From: Clostridiaceae bacterium
GTDB lineage: Bacteria; Bacillota; Clostridia; Lachnospirales; Lachnospiraceae
Direction: 5' to 3'
Assembly (NCBI GenBank): GCA_902362725.1
Contig: CABIXM010000001.1
Location: 192,259 to 256,258 of the forward strand
Length of the DNA stretch: 64,000 nt
Part shown: piece after piece, positions 51,677-59,171 of the stretch
Numbering within the stretch: position 1 is the stretch's first letter
Layout of the letters: the number at the start of each line of letters is the position of its first letter
Made by a program: the position numbers and the translations under genes
The notes under the pieces: model-generated
The model's database searches: none
The model's input: only the letters and a program-made list of their open reading frames with translations
Told to the model about the DNA's origin: nothing

Positions 51677-52345
51677 ATGTATCATATTTCACCTTCTCTG
51701 CTCTGCGCAGATCAGATGGAGCTTAGGCAGACTGTCGTCGAGGTGGAAAAGCTGGGTGTTGACTGGCTGCATATCGATGTGATGGACGGCAATTTTGTAC
51801 CGAATTTCGCCTTTGGAACCGACTGTATTCGGGCCATTCGGAAGGAAGCGAAGAGCCCCCTGTATGCGCATATGATGTGTACAAGGCCGATGGAGTTTAT
51901 CAAGCCCTTTGCGGAGCTGGGAGTGGATTATTATTGTTTTCATTATGAGGCTACCGTGAATCCGTTCCGAGTGTGTCAGGAGATAGAGAAAAATGGCATG
52001 AAGGCCGCCATCGCGTTGAATCCGTCCACGCCGGTGGAACTGCTGGAGGATCTGCTTCCGGGTCTGTCCTGTGTAACCCTGATGTCCATAGAACCGGGAT
52101 TTTCCGGCCAGAAGTTTCTTACGCATACTTATAAAAAGATACGGAAACTTCGGAAAATGGCAGGCGACAGCCCGGTGCGGATTGAGATCGACGGAGGAGC
52201 CGATATTCCCATATCCATGAAATGTATCGAGAACGGAGCAGATGTGATCGTGGGCGGATACTTCAACCTGTTTGACAGCGCGTATTCGCTTTCGGACAAG
52301 TACAGAGCCTACAGTCAGGCATTGAAGAACGGAGGGATAGAGTGA
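51677..52345 (+). CDS. Ribulose-phosphate 3-epimerase-like protein with changed phosphate loop
   Basis: The 222-residue TIM barrel keeps the Rpe metal ligands H32, D34 (HIDVMDGNFVPN), H65 and D172 (IEIDGGAD), and the MSIEPGFSGQKF segment. The C-terminal phosphate grip, usually AGSAIF, is VGGYFNLF here (192-199), with the Ser replaced by Tyr-containing sequence. So the epimerase chemistry looks intact, but the anion end of the substrate may differ from ribulose-5-P. D-allulose-6-P epimerases are another relative. It overlaps the next gene in GTGA. Confidence 0.87.
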   Translation: MYHISPSLLCADQMELRQTVVEVEKLGVDWLHIDVMDGNFVPNFAFGTDCIRAIRKEAKSPLYAHMMCTRPMEFIKPFAELGVDYYCFHYEATVNPFRVCQEIEKNGMKAAIALNPSTPVELLEDLLPGLSCVTLMSIEPGFSGQKFLTHTYKKIRKLRKMAGDSPVRIEIDGGADIPISMKCIENGADVIVGGYFNLFDSAYSLSDKYRAYSQALKNGGIE

Positions 52346-53079
52346 CAGTACAGGAATTAAAAGAAATCGTAGTTGAGGCAAACAAAGAGCTGCCGAGGCG
52401 TCATATGGTGCTATATTCCTGGGGAAATGTAAGCGCCATTGATCGGGACAAAGGAATCATTGTAATTAAGCCCGTGGGTATTCCCTACGATGATCTGACC
52501 ACGGAAAATGTAAGCGTTGTGGATTTGCAGGGCAATAAGGTGGCCGGAGAGAAAAATCCGTTGAACCCGTCTGTGGATCTGGATATTCACCGGGCGCTGT
52601 ATGAAAATTTCCCGGAGTGCAACGCTATCGTACATACACATTCTACCTACGCGACAGTGATGGCGCAGCTACACCGGGACGTGCCCTGCTTTGGCACAAC
52701 CCATGCGGATTACTTTGCCGGATCCGTTCCCTGCGTGGAGGCTCTTTCTGACGAAGAAATCATTCATGATTACGAATGGAATACAGGCATGGCGATTGTA
52801 AAGTATTTCCAGAAATATGGTATATCACCTGCAGATGTGCCTGCGGCCCTGTCCATCAATCACGGTCCCTTTACCTGGGGCGAGGACTGCTGGGATGCAG
52901 TTCACAAGGCGGTAGTACTGGAAGAAATCTGTAAAATGGCGGTTCACATGCTGGCTATCGAACCGGACTGGCAGCCCATTCCAAAGGTCATGAGCGACAA
53001 GCATTTTTACCGTAAACACGGGGCGAACGCGTATTTTACCAATGACGATCACGGACATGGAATGGTACATAATAAATAA
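52342..53079 (+). CDS. AraD-like L-ribulose-5-phosphate 4-epimerase / class II aldolase
   Basis: The 245 residues match AraD closely: LYSWGNVSAID, zinc His in HTHS (98 and 100), GTTHADYFAGS, INHGPFTWGEDCWDAVHKAVVLEE and KHGANAYF. In E. coli AraD the phosphate is thought to be held by Ser44, Gly45, Ser74 and Ser75. Here KPSG is KPVG (V45), and the PSSD position is PSVD (V78), so two of the four contacts are lost. It may epimerise or cleave a related non-phosphate substrate. The start is GTG 52342 with GGAGGGATA upstream, overlapping the Rpe-like gene. Confidence 0.88.
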   Translation: MTVQELKEIVVEANKELPRRHMVLYSWGNVSAIDRDKGIIVIKPVGIPYDDLTTENVSVVDLQGNKVAGEKNPLNPSVDLDIHRALYENFPECNAIVHTHSTYATVMAQLHRDVPCFGTTHADYFAGSVPCVEALSDEEIIHDYEWNTGMAIVKYFQKYGISPADVPAALSINHGPFTWGEDCWDAVHKAVVLEEICKMAVHMLAIEPDWQPIPKVMSDKHFYRKHGANAYFTNDDHGHGMVHNK

Positions 53080-53097
53080 AAACTTACGGAGGGGTAT

Positions 53098-53931
53098 ATG
53101 AAGCATATTTATGTAAACTTAAAGCGCTTTGAAATCCCGGTTGAGCTTGGGGGCTTAAATCGGCTGGCGCCGGTATCTAAATGGGGCGAATATATCGTAA
53201 CACATACACAGGAGGAGCTGAAGAAATACGATCCGCAGGAGGTGGAATTCGTTCAGATCTATCCGGAGTCCCAGATTCTGAAGGCTTCAGAGGCAAAGAG
53301 CGAGGGCAGTCCAATTAAGATCGGAGGCCAGGGCGTGTACCGGATGGACGCCGGACGGGACGGCTTCGGCGCGTTTACGACCAATTGCCCGGCGGCGTCT
53401 ATGGCGGTGATGGGGGTAGATACCATCGTAATCGGCCACTGTGAGGAGCGTGCGGACAAGCTGGGCGTGATGCAGGCGGCAGGCGCGACGGACACAGCAG
53501 CAGTGAACCGGATCTTAAACGAAGAAGTGAAGCTGGCGCAGGCAAGAGGCATGAAGGTTCTTTACTGTATCGGTGAAAAGAGCGAGGAACAGGAGCACTG
53601 GCAGGAGGTTCTGGGCGAGCAGCTCCGGATAGGTCTGGATGGCGTGGACAAGACAAAGGTTGTGTTGGGGTATGAGCCTATCTGGTCCATAGGACCCGGA
53701 AAAACACCAGCAGATAAAGCGTATATTACCAAGATAGCCCGGTTCGCGAAAGAGGTGACCGGCGGCTGCGACATGGTATATGGTGGCGGCCTGAAGAAAG
53801 AAAATGCGGAAATGCTGGCTTCCATCGACGAGATTGACGGCGGGCTGATTGGCCTGACCCGTTTTACCGGCGAGATTGGCTTCTATCCGGATGAATATCT
53901 GGAGATTATCAAACTGTATCTGGGAAAGTGA
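53098..53931 (+). CDS. Divergent triosephosphate isomerase-like protein
   Basis: The 277 residues keep the TIM catalytic set: Lys in NLK (K9), His in VIGHCEER (H114), Glu in YEPIWSIGPGKTP (E193). The phosphate-binding ends are changed. YGGS is YGGG (228-231), and GGASL near the C-terminus is GLTRF (252-256), adding an Arg. TIM-like isomerases of four-carbon sugar phosphates (LerI/EryH type) are the nearest known case. An aldose-ketose isomerase of a short sugar derivative is the best guess. GGAGGGGTAT precedes the ATG. Confidence 0.85.
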   Translation: MKHIYVNLKRFEIPVELGGLNRLAPVSKWGEYIVTHTQEELKKYDPQEVEFVQIYPESQILKASEAKSEGSPIKIGGQGVYRMDAGRDGFGAFTTNCPAASMAVMGVDTIVIGHCEERADKLGVMQAAGATDTAAVNRILNEEVKLAQARGMKVLYCIGEKSEEQEHWQEVLGEQLRIGLDGVDKTKVVLGYEPIWSIGPGKTPADKAYITKIARFAKEVTGGCDMVYGGGLKKENAEMLASIDEIDGGLIGLTRFTGEIGFYPDEYLEIIKLYLGK

Positions 53932-53941
53932 GGAGAGAGGT

Positions 53942-55396
53942 ATGAAACTTGATTTTGAATATGGCCATGGCACAATGACAGCAGAGCTTCCGGATACTAC
54001 CGATGTATTTATTCCGGGAGAGACCATTCCAGATCCGCCCTGTATCCCGGAGGATCAGATCGTAGCCAAAACACGGGAATCCATACGCAATCCTATGGGA
54101 ATGAAACCGCTTTCCGAGCTGGCTCATAAGGGAAGCAAAGTCGTTATCGTAATTCCGGATATTGTAAAGGGTGGCTGCCAGCCGACCTCCCACAGAAAAG
54201 TAGCGATTCGTCTGATTGTAGATGAGCTGTATGCGGCAGGCGTGGAGAAAAAAGATATTCTGCTTCTGTTTTCCAATGGCTTGCATCCCAGAACTACCAC
54301 AAAAGAGGCAAAACAGATTCTGGGTAAGGAATTATTTGACGAGTTTTACTGGACCCATCAGATTACAAGTCATGATTCCGAAGATTATGAGCATCTGGTG
54401 GATCTGGGCTGTACCGAGCGCGGCGATCGGGTTCTGATGAATAAGTATGTGTTCGATTGTGATATTCCCATTCTGATCGGTCACACCCAGGGCAATCCCT
54501 ATGGCGGTTATTCCGGAGGCTACAAGCACTGCGCGACCGGTATCACCCACTGGCGTTCCATAGCTACCCACCATGTTCCGGAGGTTATGCACGGATCGGA
54601 TTTCACACCGGTTTCCGGACATAGCATGATGAGAACGAAATTCAATGAGATCGGAATGCTGATGGAAGAAAAGATGGGCCATCCTTTCTTCTGCTGCGAC
54701 GCGGTATTGGACACTTATTCCCGTCAGATCGAGATCAATTCCGGTTATGCGAAAGTGATGCAGCCCAAGTCCTGGATTATGGCGAATAAGCGTACCTATG
54801 TACCGTTTGCCGAGGAGAAATATGACGTCATGGTATTCGGTATGCCTCAGAATTTCCATTATGGTGACGGTATGGGAACCAATCCTATTCAGTTGATGCA
54901 GGCGCTTTCCGCGCAGGTGGTTCGCCACAAGCGCGTTATGAAGGATAATTGCGTCATCATTTGCTCCTCTATTTGCAATGGATATTTCCACGATGAGAGA
55001 TGGCCGTATCTGCGTGAGTTGTACGAGATGTTCCAGCATGATTATATGAACGTCTTACCGGATATGAACCGTTACGGTGAATATTTCGCGACAAATGAAG
55101 AATATATCCGCAAATATCGTTTTGCGAATGCGTTCCATCCGTTCCACGGCTTTTCCATGATGAGCAGCGCGCATATCGCGGAAATGAATACCAGCGCCAT
55201 CTACATCGTAGGCGCGCAGGAACCCGGCATCGCCAGAAGTATGGGATTGAAGACACGGGCAACCTTCGAGGAGGCTCTGGAGGATGCGAAGAAGAAATAT
55301 GTAGGACCGAACCCCAATATTCTTGCGTTGCCGAAAACCTTTAAGATTGGCGCAGTCCATCTGTGCATGAAAGACGACGATTTGTCAAACGTATAG
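53942..55396 (+). CDS. LarA-like nickel-dependent hydroxyacid racemase/epimerase
   Basis: The 484 residues are longer than lactate racemase (about 425). The catalytic and cofactor residues of LarA appear kept: H115 (SNGLHPRT), H181 (LIGHTQG), K195 in GGYSGGYKH, and H211 (IATHH), with a 4-residue insertion between H181 and K195. LarA enzymes use a nickel pincer cofactor made by LarB, LarC and LarE. larB and larC1 lie just downstream. Relatives racemise lactate or malate or epimerise aldonates, so the substrate is probably a 2-hydroxyacid of this pathway. ATG 53942 follows GAGGAGAGAGG. Confidence 0.87.
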   Translation: MKLDFEYGHGTMTAELPDTTDVFIPGETIPDPPCIPEDQIVAKTRESIRNPMGMKPLSELAHKGSKVVIVIPDIVKGGCQPTSHRKVAIRLIVDELYAAGVEKKDILLLFSNGLHPRTTTKEAKQILGKELFDEFYWTHQITSHDSEDYEHLVDLGCTERGDRVLMNKYVFDCDIPILIGHTQGNPYGGYSGGYKHCATGITHWRSIATHHVPEVMHGSDFTPVSGHSMMRTKFNEIGMLMEEKMGHPFFCCDAVLDTYSRQIEINSGYAKVMQPKSWIMANKRTYVPFAEEKYDVMVFGMPQNFHYGDGMGTNPIQLMQALSAQVVRHKRVMKDNCVIICSSICNGYFHDERWPYLRELYEMFQHDYMNVLPDMNRYGEYFATNEEYIRKYRFANAFHPFHGFSMMSSAHIAEMNTSAIYIVGAQEPGIARSMGLKTRATFEEALEDAKKKYVGPNPNILALPKTFKIGAVHLCMKDDDLSNV

Positions 55397-55419
55397 AAAA
55401 TATAGAAGAAAAGTTGTCG

Positions 55420-55450
55420 TGGCACCGCAGAATCGGGCGGTGCCATATTT
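55420..55450 (+). terminator. Hairpin after the LarA-like gene
   Basis: TGGCACCGC (55420-55428) pairs with GCGGTGCCA (55437-55445), followed by TATTTATTA. The tail is weak, and the TauE/SafE gene starts 15 bases later, so it may attenuate rather than stop transcription. Confidence 0.7.
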
Positions 55451-55464
55451 ATTAGAAGGATGCT

Positions 55465-56184
55465 ATGAAATTAACATTATTTATACTTCTTGTATTTAGT
55501 TTTAACCTGATTCAGACTATAGGCGCATTCGCCGGTACTATGCTGGCGATGCCGTTTGCGATTTTGCTGTTGGGTCCGGAGCAAGCCAGGCTGATATTGA
55601 CGGCAGTTGGAATCTTAAGCTGTATTTATCCCGTGTTGAGCTGCCGTAGCTTCATTGATTGGAAAGAGGTTCGGAAAATCGGTATTTATATGGCGGCAGG
55701 AATCCTAGCGGCACAATTTCTGCTGAAGTATTTGTACGGGACGGCAATTTTGACAGTGTATGGACTGCTGGTGATAGGAGTGGCCCTTCGGAATTTCAGA
55801 CAGACGAATCCGCGACAGCTTCCGTCATGGTTAGACAACTTGATTTTACTGATGGCAGGCCTGGTACACGGCGCGTTTCTTTCTGGTGGTTCCTTCCTTC
55901 TTATCTATGCAATAGAGCATTTTGCAAAGAAGGATGTACAGCGTTCCACCCTGTCTGTGCTCTGGTTAATCCTGAACGGTGGAATGGTTGTACTGTTCAC
56001 AGCGCAGGGGCTGTATTGCAGGGAAAACCTGCATTATGTGTGGATCGGAGTCATTCCGGCGATTCTGGGAATTTTTTTGGGAGATTGTCTGCAGAAAAAG
56101 CTGGATGAAACCTTATTTCGAAAATTTTCAAACTGCCTGCTATTTCTGTCAGGCAGTGTGTTAGTGATAAAATGCTTTTTGTAA
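55465..56184 (+). CDS. TauE/SafE-family membrane exporter
   Basis: The 239 residues have about seven to eight hydrophobic helices, including GAFAGTMLAMPFAILLLG, the glycine-rich HGAFLSGGSFLLIYAIEHF, and STLSVLWLILNGGMV, typical of the TauE/SafE family. Members are proposed to export sulfite, sulfoacetate or other organosulfonates. TauE-type exporters recur in sulfosugar and sulfonate gene clusters, which is why its presence at the end of this operon matters. The ribosome site is GAAGGATGCT. Confidence 0.85.
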   Translation: MKLTLFILLVFSFNLIQTIGAFAGTMLAMPFAILLLGPEQARLILTAVGILSCIYPVLSCRSFIDWKEVRKIGIYMAAGILAAQFLLKYLYGTAILTVYGLLVIGVALRNFRQTNPRQLPSWLDNLILLMAGLVHGAFLSGGSFLLIYAIEHFAKKDVQRSTLSVLWLILNGGMVVLFTAQGLYCRENLHYVWIGVIPAILGIFLGDCLQKKLDETLFRKFSNCLLFLSGSVLVIKCFL

Positions 56185-56206
56185 AAAACAAAGACAGGAT
56201 TTCCAC

Positions 56207-56235
56207 TTGTTATTATCCCAGGAACTATTTATAAT
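56207..56235 (+). promoter_or_regulatory. Separate promoter of larB-larC1
   Basis: TTGTTA (56207-56212), exactly 17 bases, then TATAAT (56230-56235). It lets cofactor genes be expressed apart from the catabolic operon. Confidence 0.78.
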
Positions 56236-56281
56236 ATCAATAGATCTGATCAATTGAACCGACAGACCGAGGTGCTGACAC

Positions 56282-57070
56282 ATGGATGTGACAAAACTTT
56301 TAACTCAGATAAAAAATAATGAAATATCGATAGAACAGGCCGAAGCCGAGTTGAAGAACCTCCCCTATGAGGATCTGGGCTTCGCCAAGCTGGATCATCA
56401 CCGGAAGGTGCGGCAGGGCTTCGAGGAAGTGGTGTACTGCCAGGGAAAGGCGACGCCCCATCTGGTGAAAATATATCAGACGCTGACGGCGGAGGGCATC
56501 GACGTGCTGGGCACCCGGGCCAGCCGGGAGCAGTATGAGGCGGTAAAAGAGGCAATTCCGGAGGCAGTCTGGGACGAGGTATCCCGGGTGTTGAAGGTGG
56601 AGAAGCGGGACAGGAAGCGGATAGGCCGCATCGTGGTCTGTACCGGCGGTACGGCGGATGTGCCGGTGGCAGAGGAAGCAGCCCAGGTGGCGGAATTTTT
56701 CGGCACCAAGGTGACGCGCCTCTATGACGTGGGCGTGGCCGGAATCCACCGCCTGCTTTCGAATATGAAGGCCTTCCAGGGCGCCAGCTGCGTCATTGCG
56801 GTAGCAGGGATGGAGGGTGCGCTGGCCGGAGTGGTGGCGGGTCTGGTGGATGTGCCGGTCATCGCAGTGCCGACTTCCGTGGGATATGGCGCGAACTTCG
56901 GCGGCCTGTCGGCCCTTTTGACCATGCTGAATTCCTGTGCCAACGGCATTACCACGGTAAATATCGACAATGGTTACGGAGCGGCTTATGTGGCGACCCA
57001 GATCAACCGGCTGGCCTGCGGTGGCAGACATCTCAGTGAAGAGGTAGTGGAGGAAGAAAAAGATGAGTAA
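56282..57070 (+). CDS. larB: LarB, nickel-pincer cofactor biosynthesis carboxylase
   Basis: LarB carboxylates and hydrolyses nicotinic acid adenine dinucleotide to pyridinium-3,5-dicarboxylate mononucleotide, the first step of the pincer cofactor. The 262 residues have an N-terminal helical part (1-75), FAKLDHHRKVRQGFEEVVYCQGK, and a PurE-like core with VCTGGTADVPVAEEA, DVGVAGIHRLL, VAGMEGALAGVVAGLV and PTSVGYGANFGGL. The 8-base overlap with larC1 supports coupling. Confidence 0.95.
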   Translation: MDVTKLLTQIKNNEISIEQAEAELKNLPYEDLGFAKLDHHRKVRQGFEEVVYCQGKATPHLVKIYQTLTAEGIDVLGTRASREQYEAVKEAIPEAVWDEVSRVLKVEKRDRKRIGRIVVCTGGTADVPVAEEAAQVAEFFGTKVTRLYDVGVAGIHRLLSNMKAFQGASCVIAVAGMEGALAGVVAGLVDVPVIAVPTSVGYGANFGGLSALLTMLNSCANGITTVNIDNGYGAAYVATQINRLACGGRHLSEEVVEEEKDE

Positions 57071-57827
57071 TGGCAATACCTTATATCTGGAGTGCCGCTC
57101 CGGCATCAGCGGCGATATGACCGTGGCAGCCCTGCTGGATCTGGGCGCGACCGAGGAGAACCTGCGGGCGGAGCTTGCGAAGCTGCCGGTGGACGGCTAT
57201 GAAATCCAAGTGAAGAAAATCGTAAAGAGCGGACTGCTGGTCAGCGATTTTGACGTGATCCTGGAACATGAGGTACCGGCGCATACGCATGAACATTCAC
57301 ACATGCATCCCCATGTTCATCGCAGTTGGGCCGACATCGAAAAGATGCTCCTGGAATCCGACCTGAAGCCCCGTGTCAAGGCTCTGTCCCTGCAGATGTT
57401 CCGTACCGTAGCCGAGGCTGAGGCAAAGGTTCATGGTCATCCGGTGGACGAGGTACATTTCCACGAGGTGGGCGCTGTGGATTCCATTGTGGATATTGTG
57501 GGTACGGCAGCCTGCCTGGACGAGTTAAATGTGGATAAAGTGGTCGTTTCCGAATTGACCGAGGGCTGCGGCCACATCCGCTGTCAGCACGGCGTACTGC
57601 CGGTGCCGGTTCCGGCGGTGTTGGAGATTGCGGCGGCCCATCACCTGACCTTCCACCAGATCGAGCAGGAGGGCGAAATGGTTACCCCGACCGGCGCCGC
57701 GATTGCGGCATTATCCGAGGGACAGATCCCGGCTGCTTACTGTGTGAAAAAAGTCGGCATGGGCGCGGGGAAGCGGGAGTATCAGAATACGAATATCCTG
57801 CGGGCGATGCTGATCGAAGAGAAATAG
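57063..57827 (+). CDS. larC1: LarC1, N-terminal half of the nickel-insertion enzyme
   Basis: LarC is a CTP-dependent cyclometallase that puts nickel into the pincer cofactor. In lactobacilli LarC1 and LarC2 are joined by a programmed frameshift. This 254-residue protein is LarC1 only: TLYLECRSGISGDMTVAALLDLG, a His-rich loop (about 78-93, HTHEHSHMHPHVHR) that may hold nickel, VDEVHFHEVGAVDSIVDIVG and GEMVTPTGAAIAAL. It stops right after LRAMLIEEK, where LarC2 would begin. Only a perfect terminator palindrome follows, so LarC2 must come from elsewhere. Confidence 0.93.
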   Translation: MSNGNTLYLECRSGISGDMTVAALLDLGATEENLRAELAKLPVDGYEIQVKKIVKSGLLVSDFDVILEHEVPAHTHEHSHMHPHVHRSWADIEKMLLESDLKPRVKALSLQMFRTVAEAEAKVHGHPVDEVHFHEVGAVDSIVDIVGTAACLDELNVDKVVVSELTEGCGHIRCQHGVLPVPVPAVLEIAAAHHLTFHQIEQEGEMVTPTGAAIAALSEGQIPAAYCVKKVGMGAGKREYQNTNILRAMLIEEK

Positions 57828-57859
57828 AAAAGACACGGGAAATTTCCCGTGTCTTTTCT
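57826..57859. terminator. 34-bp perfect palindrome, bidirectional terminator
   Basis: AGAAAAGACACGGGAAA (57826-57842) is followed at once by its exact reverse complement (57843-57859). It ends larC1 on the plus strand and the CHR transporter pair on the minus strand. Confidence 0.95.
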
Positions 57860-58427
57860 ACAGAAACCCTACTACCACATCTACAACCACCTTCATTACG
57901 CCCGCCAGCACCATCACCAGAATCGGATTCAGCTTACACTTTTGCAATAACACGATACAGAGAATGAAGATCACCACCAAATCCCAGTTGGTATCCGCCA
58001 GTGCGATGGCGGCGCTGCTACCCCAGAACGCCGTAATCAGAATCGAGATCCCCGCCGATGCAATCATGGCCACTACCGCAGGCCGGAGCGACCCCAGGAT
58101 TCCCTGCAGCAGGGACAGATTTCGGTATTTCAGATAGAGTGAAGCAATCAGCGTCACGATGATACAGGAGGGCAGGATGCACCCCAGGGTCGCTATCAGT
58201 GCTCCCGGTATACCGGCGATCTTGATACCGACGAAGGTGGCCGAATTCACCGCGATAGGTCCCGGTGTCATCTGGGAAATGGTGATGAGATCGGTAAATT
58301 CAGCCATGGAGAGCCAGTGGTACTTTGTCACCACTTGAGCCTGAATCAGCGGCATGGCCGCATACCCGCCGCCGAAGCTGAAGGCTCCGATTTGCAGAAA
58401 GCTTAAAAATAATTCCAGTAAAATCAT
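57858..58427 (-). CDS. CHR-family (chromate-type) transporter, short subunit B
   Basis: The 189-residue protein has about six hydrophobic segments and the CHR signature SFGGGYAAMPLIQ near the N-terminus, then ISQMTPGPIAVNSATFVGIKIAG. Short CHR proteins usually work as pairs, and its partner is the next gene upstream. The name comes from chromate efflux in other bacteria. The real substrate in gut anaerobes is not known. The small gap to its partner indicates one operon. Confidence 0.87.
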   Translation of the reverse strand: MILLELFLSFLQIGAFSFGGGYAAMPLIQAQVVTKYHWLSMAEFTDLITISQMTPGPIAVNSATFVGIKIAGIPGALIATLGCILPSCIIVTLIASLYLKYRNLSLLQGILGSLRPAVVAMIASAGISILITAFWGSSAAIALADTNWDLVVIFILCIVLLQKCKLNPILVMVLAGVMKVVVDVVVGFL

Positions 58428-58467
58428 TCCAATAACCTCTTTCTATTTATAAATCATTTTCCAAAAG

Positions 58468-59067
58468 TCAGGACTGCTTGTCATGAGGAGTATGCGAGGT
58501 ATCAGTTCGGCTGTTTCGATTTTTCACCAGCGTCCGTACCGTCCCCAGCGTCGCGCAGGCCAAAATAATATAGATGACATTGATGCCGTACACACAGGAC
58601 GCGATAAAAGCTGCCAGCATAATCAGGATGGACACAATATTTTTACTGTGTACGATGCCAGAGCCCATATCATAGACCACGGAAGCGATGACTGCGCCTA
58701 CGCCCGCCTGCATCCCCAGGAGCAGTCGGCTGATGACAAAATTATCGCGGAACGCCGCATAGAAGATCGAGATCACCGAGATAATCAGGAACGGCGGAAT
58801 AATCGTCCCCAGAATCGCCACCAGCGTACCGGGCAGTCCCGCCAGCTTAAAGCCCACCACGATGGCTCCGTTTACCGCGATAGCGCCCGGCGACGACTGG
58901 GCGATGGCCACCAGATCCAGCATCTCATCTTCCTCGATCCAGTGATATTCATCCACAAATTTCTTCTTCATCAGCGTCACGATTACATACCCGCCGCCGA
59001 AGGTAAAGGCGCTCAGGTAGAGCGTCGAGATAAATATTTTCCATAAAACCATCTTTTTATTATTCAT
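58468..59067 (-). CDS. CHR-family (chromate-type) transporter, short subunit A
   Basis: This 199-residue partner of the gene above has TFGGGYVIVTLMKKKFVDEYHW and AQSSPGAIAVNGAIVVGFKLAG, with a polar C-terminal tail (KNRNSRTDTS). ATG 59067 is preceded by TAGGAGGG. It is divergent from the LysR gene, which is the likely regulator. Its place between larC1 and the larC2-type gene could mean a link to metal or oxyanion handling, but that is guesswork. Confidence 0.87.
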   Translation of the reverse strand: MNNKKMVLWKIFISTLYLSAFTFGGGYVIVTLMKKKFVDEYHWIEEDEMLDLVAIAQSSPGAIAVNGAIVVGFKLAGLPGTLVAILGTIIPPFLIISVISIFYAAFRDNFVISRLLLGMQAGVGAVIASVVYDMGSGIVHSKNIVSILIMLAAFIASCVYGINVIYIILACATLGTVRTLVKNRNSRTDTSHTPHDKQS

Positions 59068-59130
59068 TGAAAAACCCTCCTACGCAACCAGTATAAGGAT
59101 TCTTGACTTATATGTAAAATAGTATTATTT

Positions 59131-59157
59131 TATAATTATCATAATGAATTTATTATA
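59131..59157. promoter_or_regulatory. Candidate LysR-type binding site between the CHR pair and lysR
   Basis: TATAAT (59131-59136) and ATTATA (59152-59157) are inverted copies within a very AT-rich 104-base divergent region. This layout fits the T-N11-A style of LysR sites. TTGACT at 59103 could be a -35 box. Confidence 0.45.
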
Positions 59158-59171
59158 AAGGAACGAAAACT

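Noticed and set aside
48883..53931. Ordinary pentose or arabinose catabolic operon
   Set aside because: AraD, Rpe and transketolase would fit, but there is no kinase or isomerase of the arabinose type. The importer is of sulfonate type, and the phosphate loops are altered. Kept as the main alternative, not as the call.
57800..57860. Programmed frameshift from larC1 into larC2, as in lactobacilli
   Set aside because: No LarC2 sequence follows in any frame; a perfect terminator palindrome and a convergent gene come directly after larC1.
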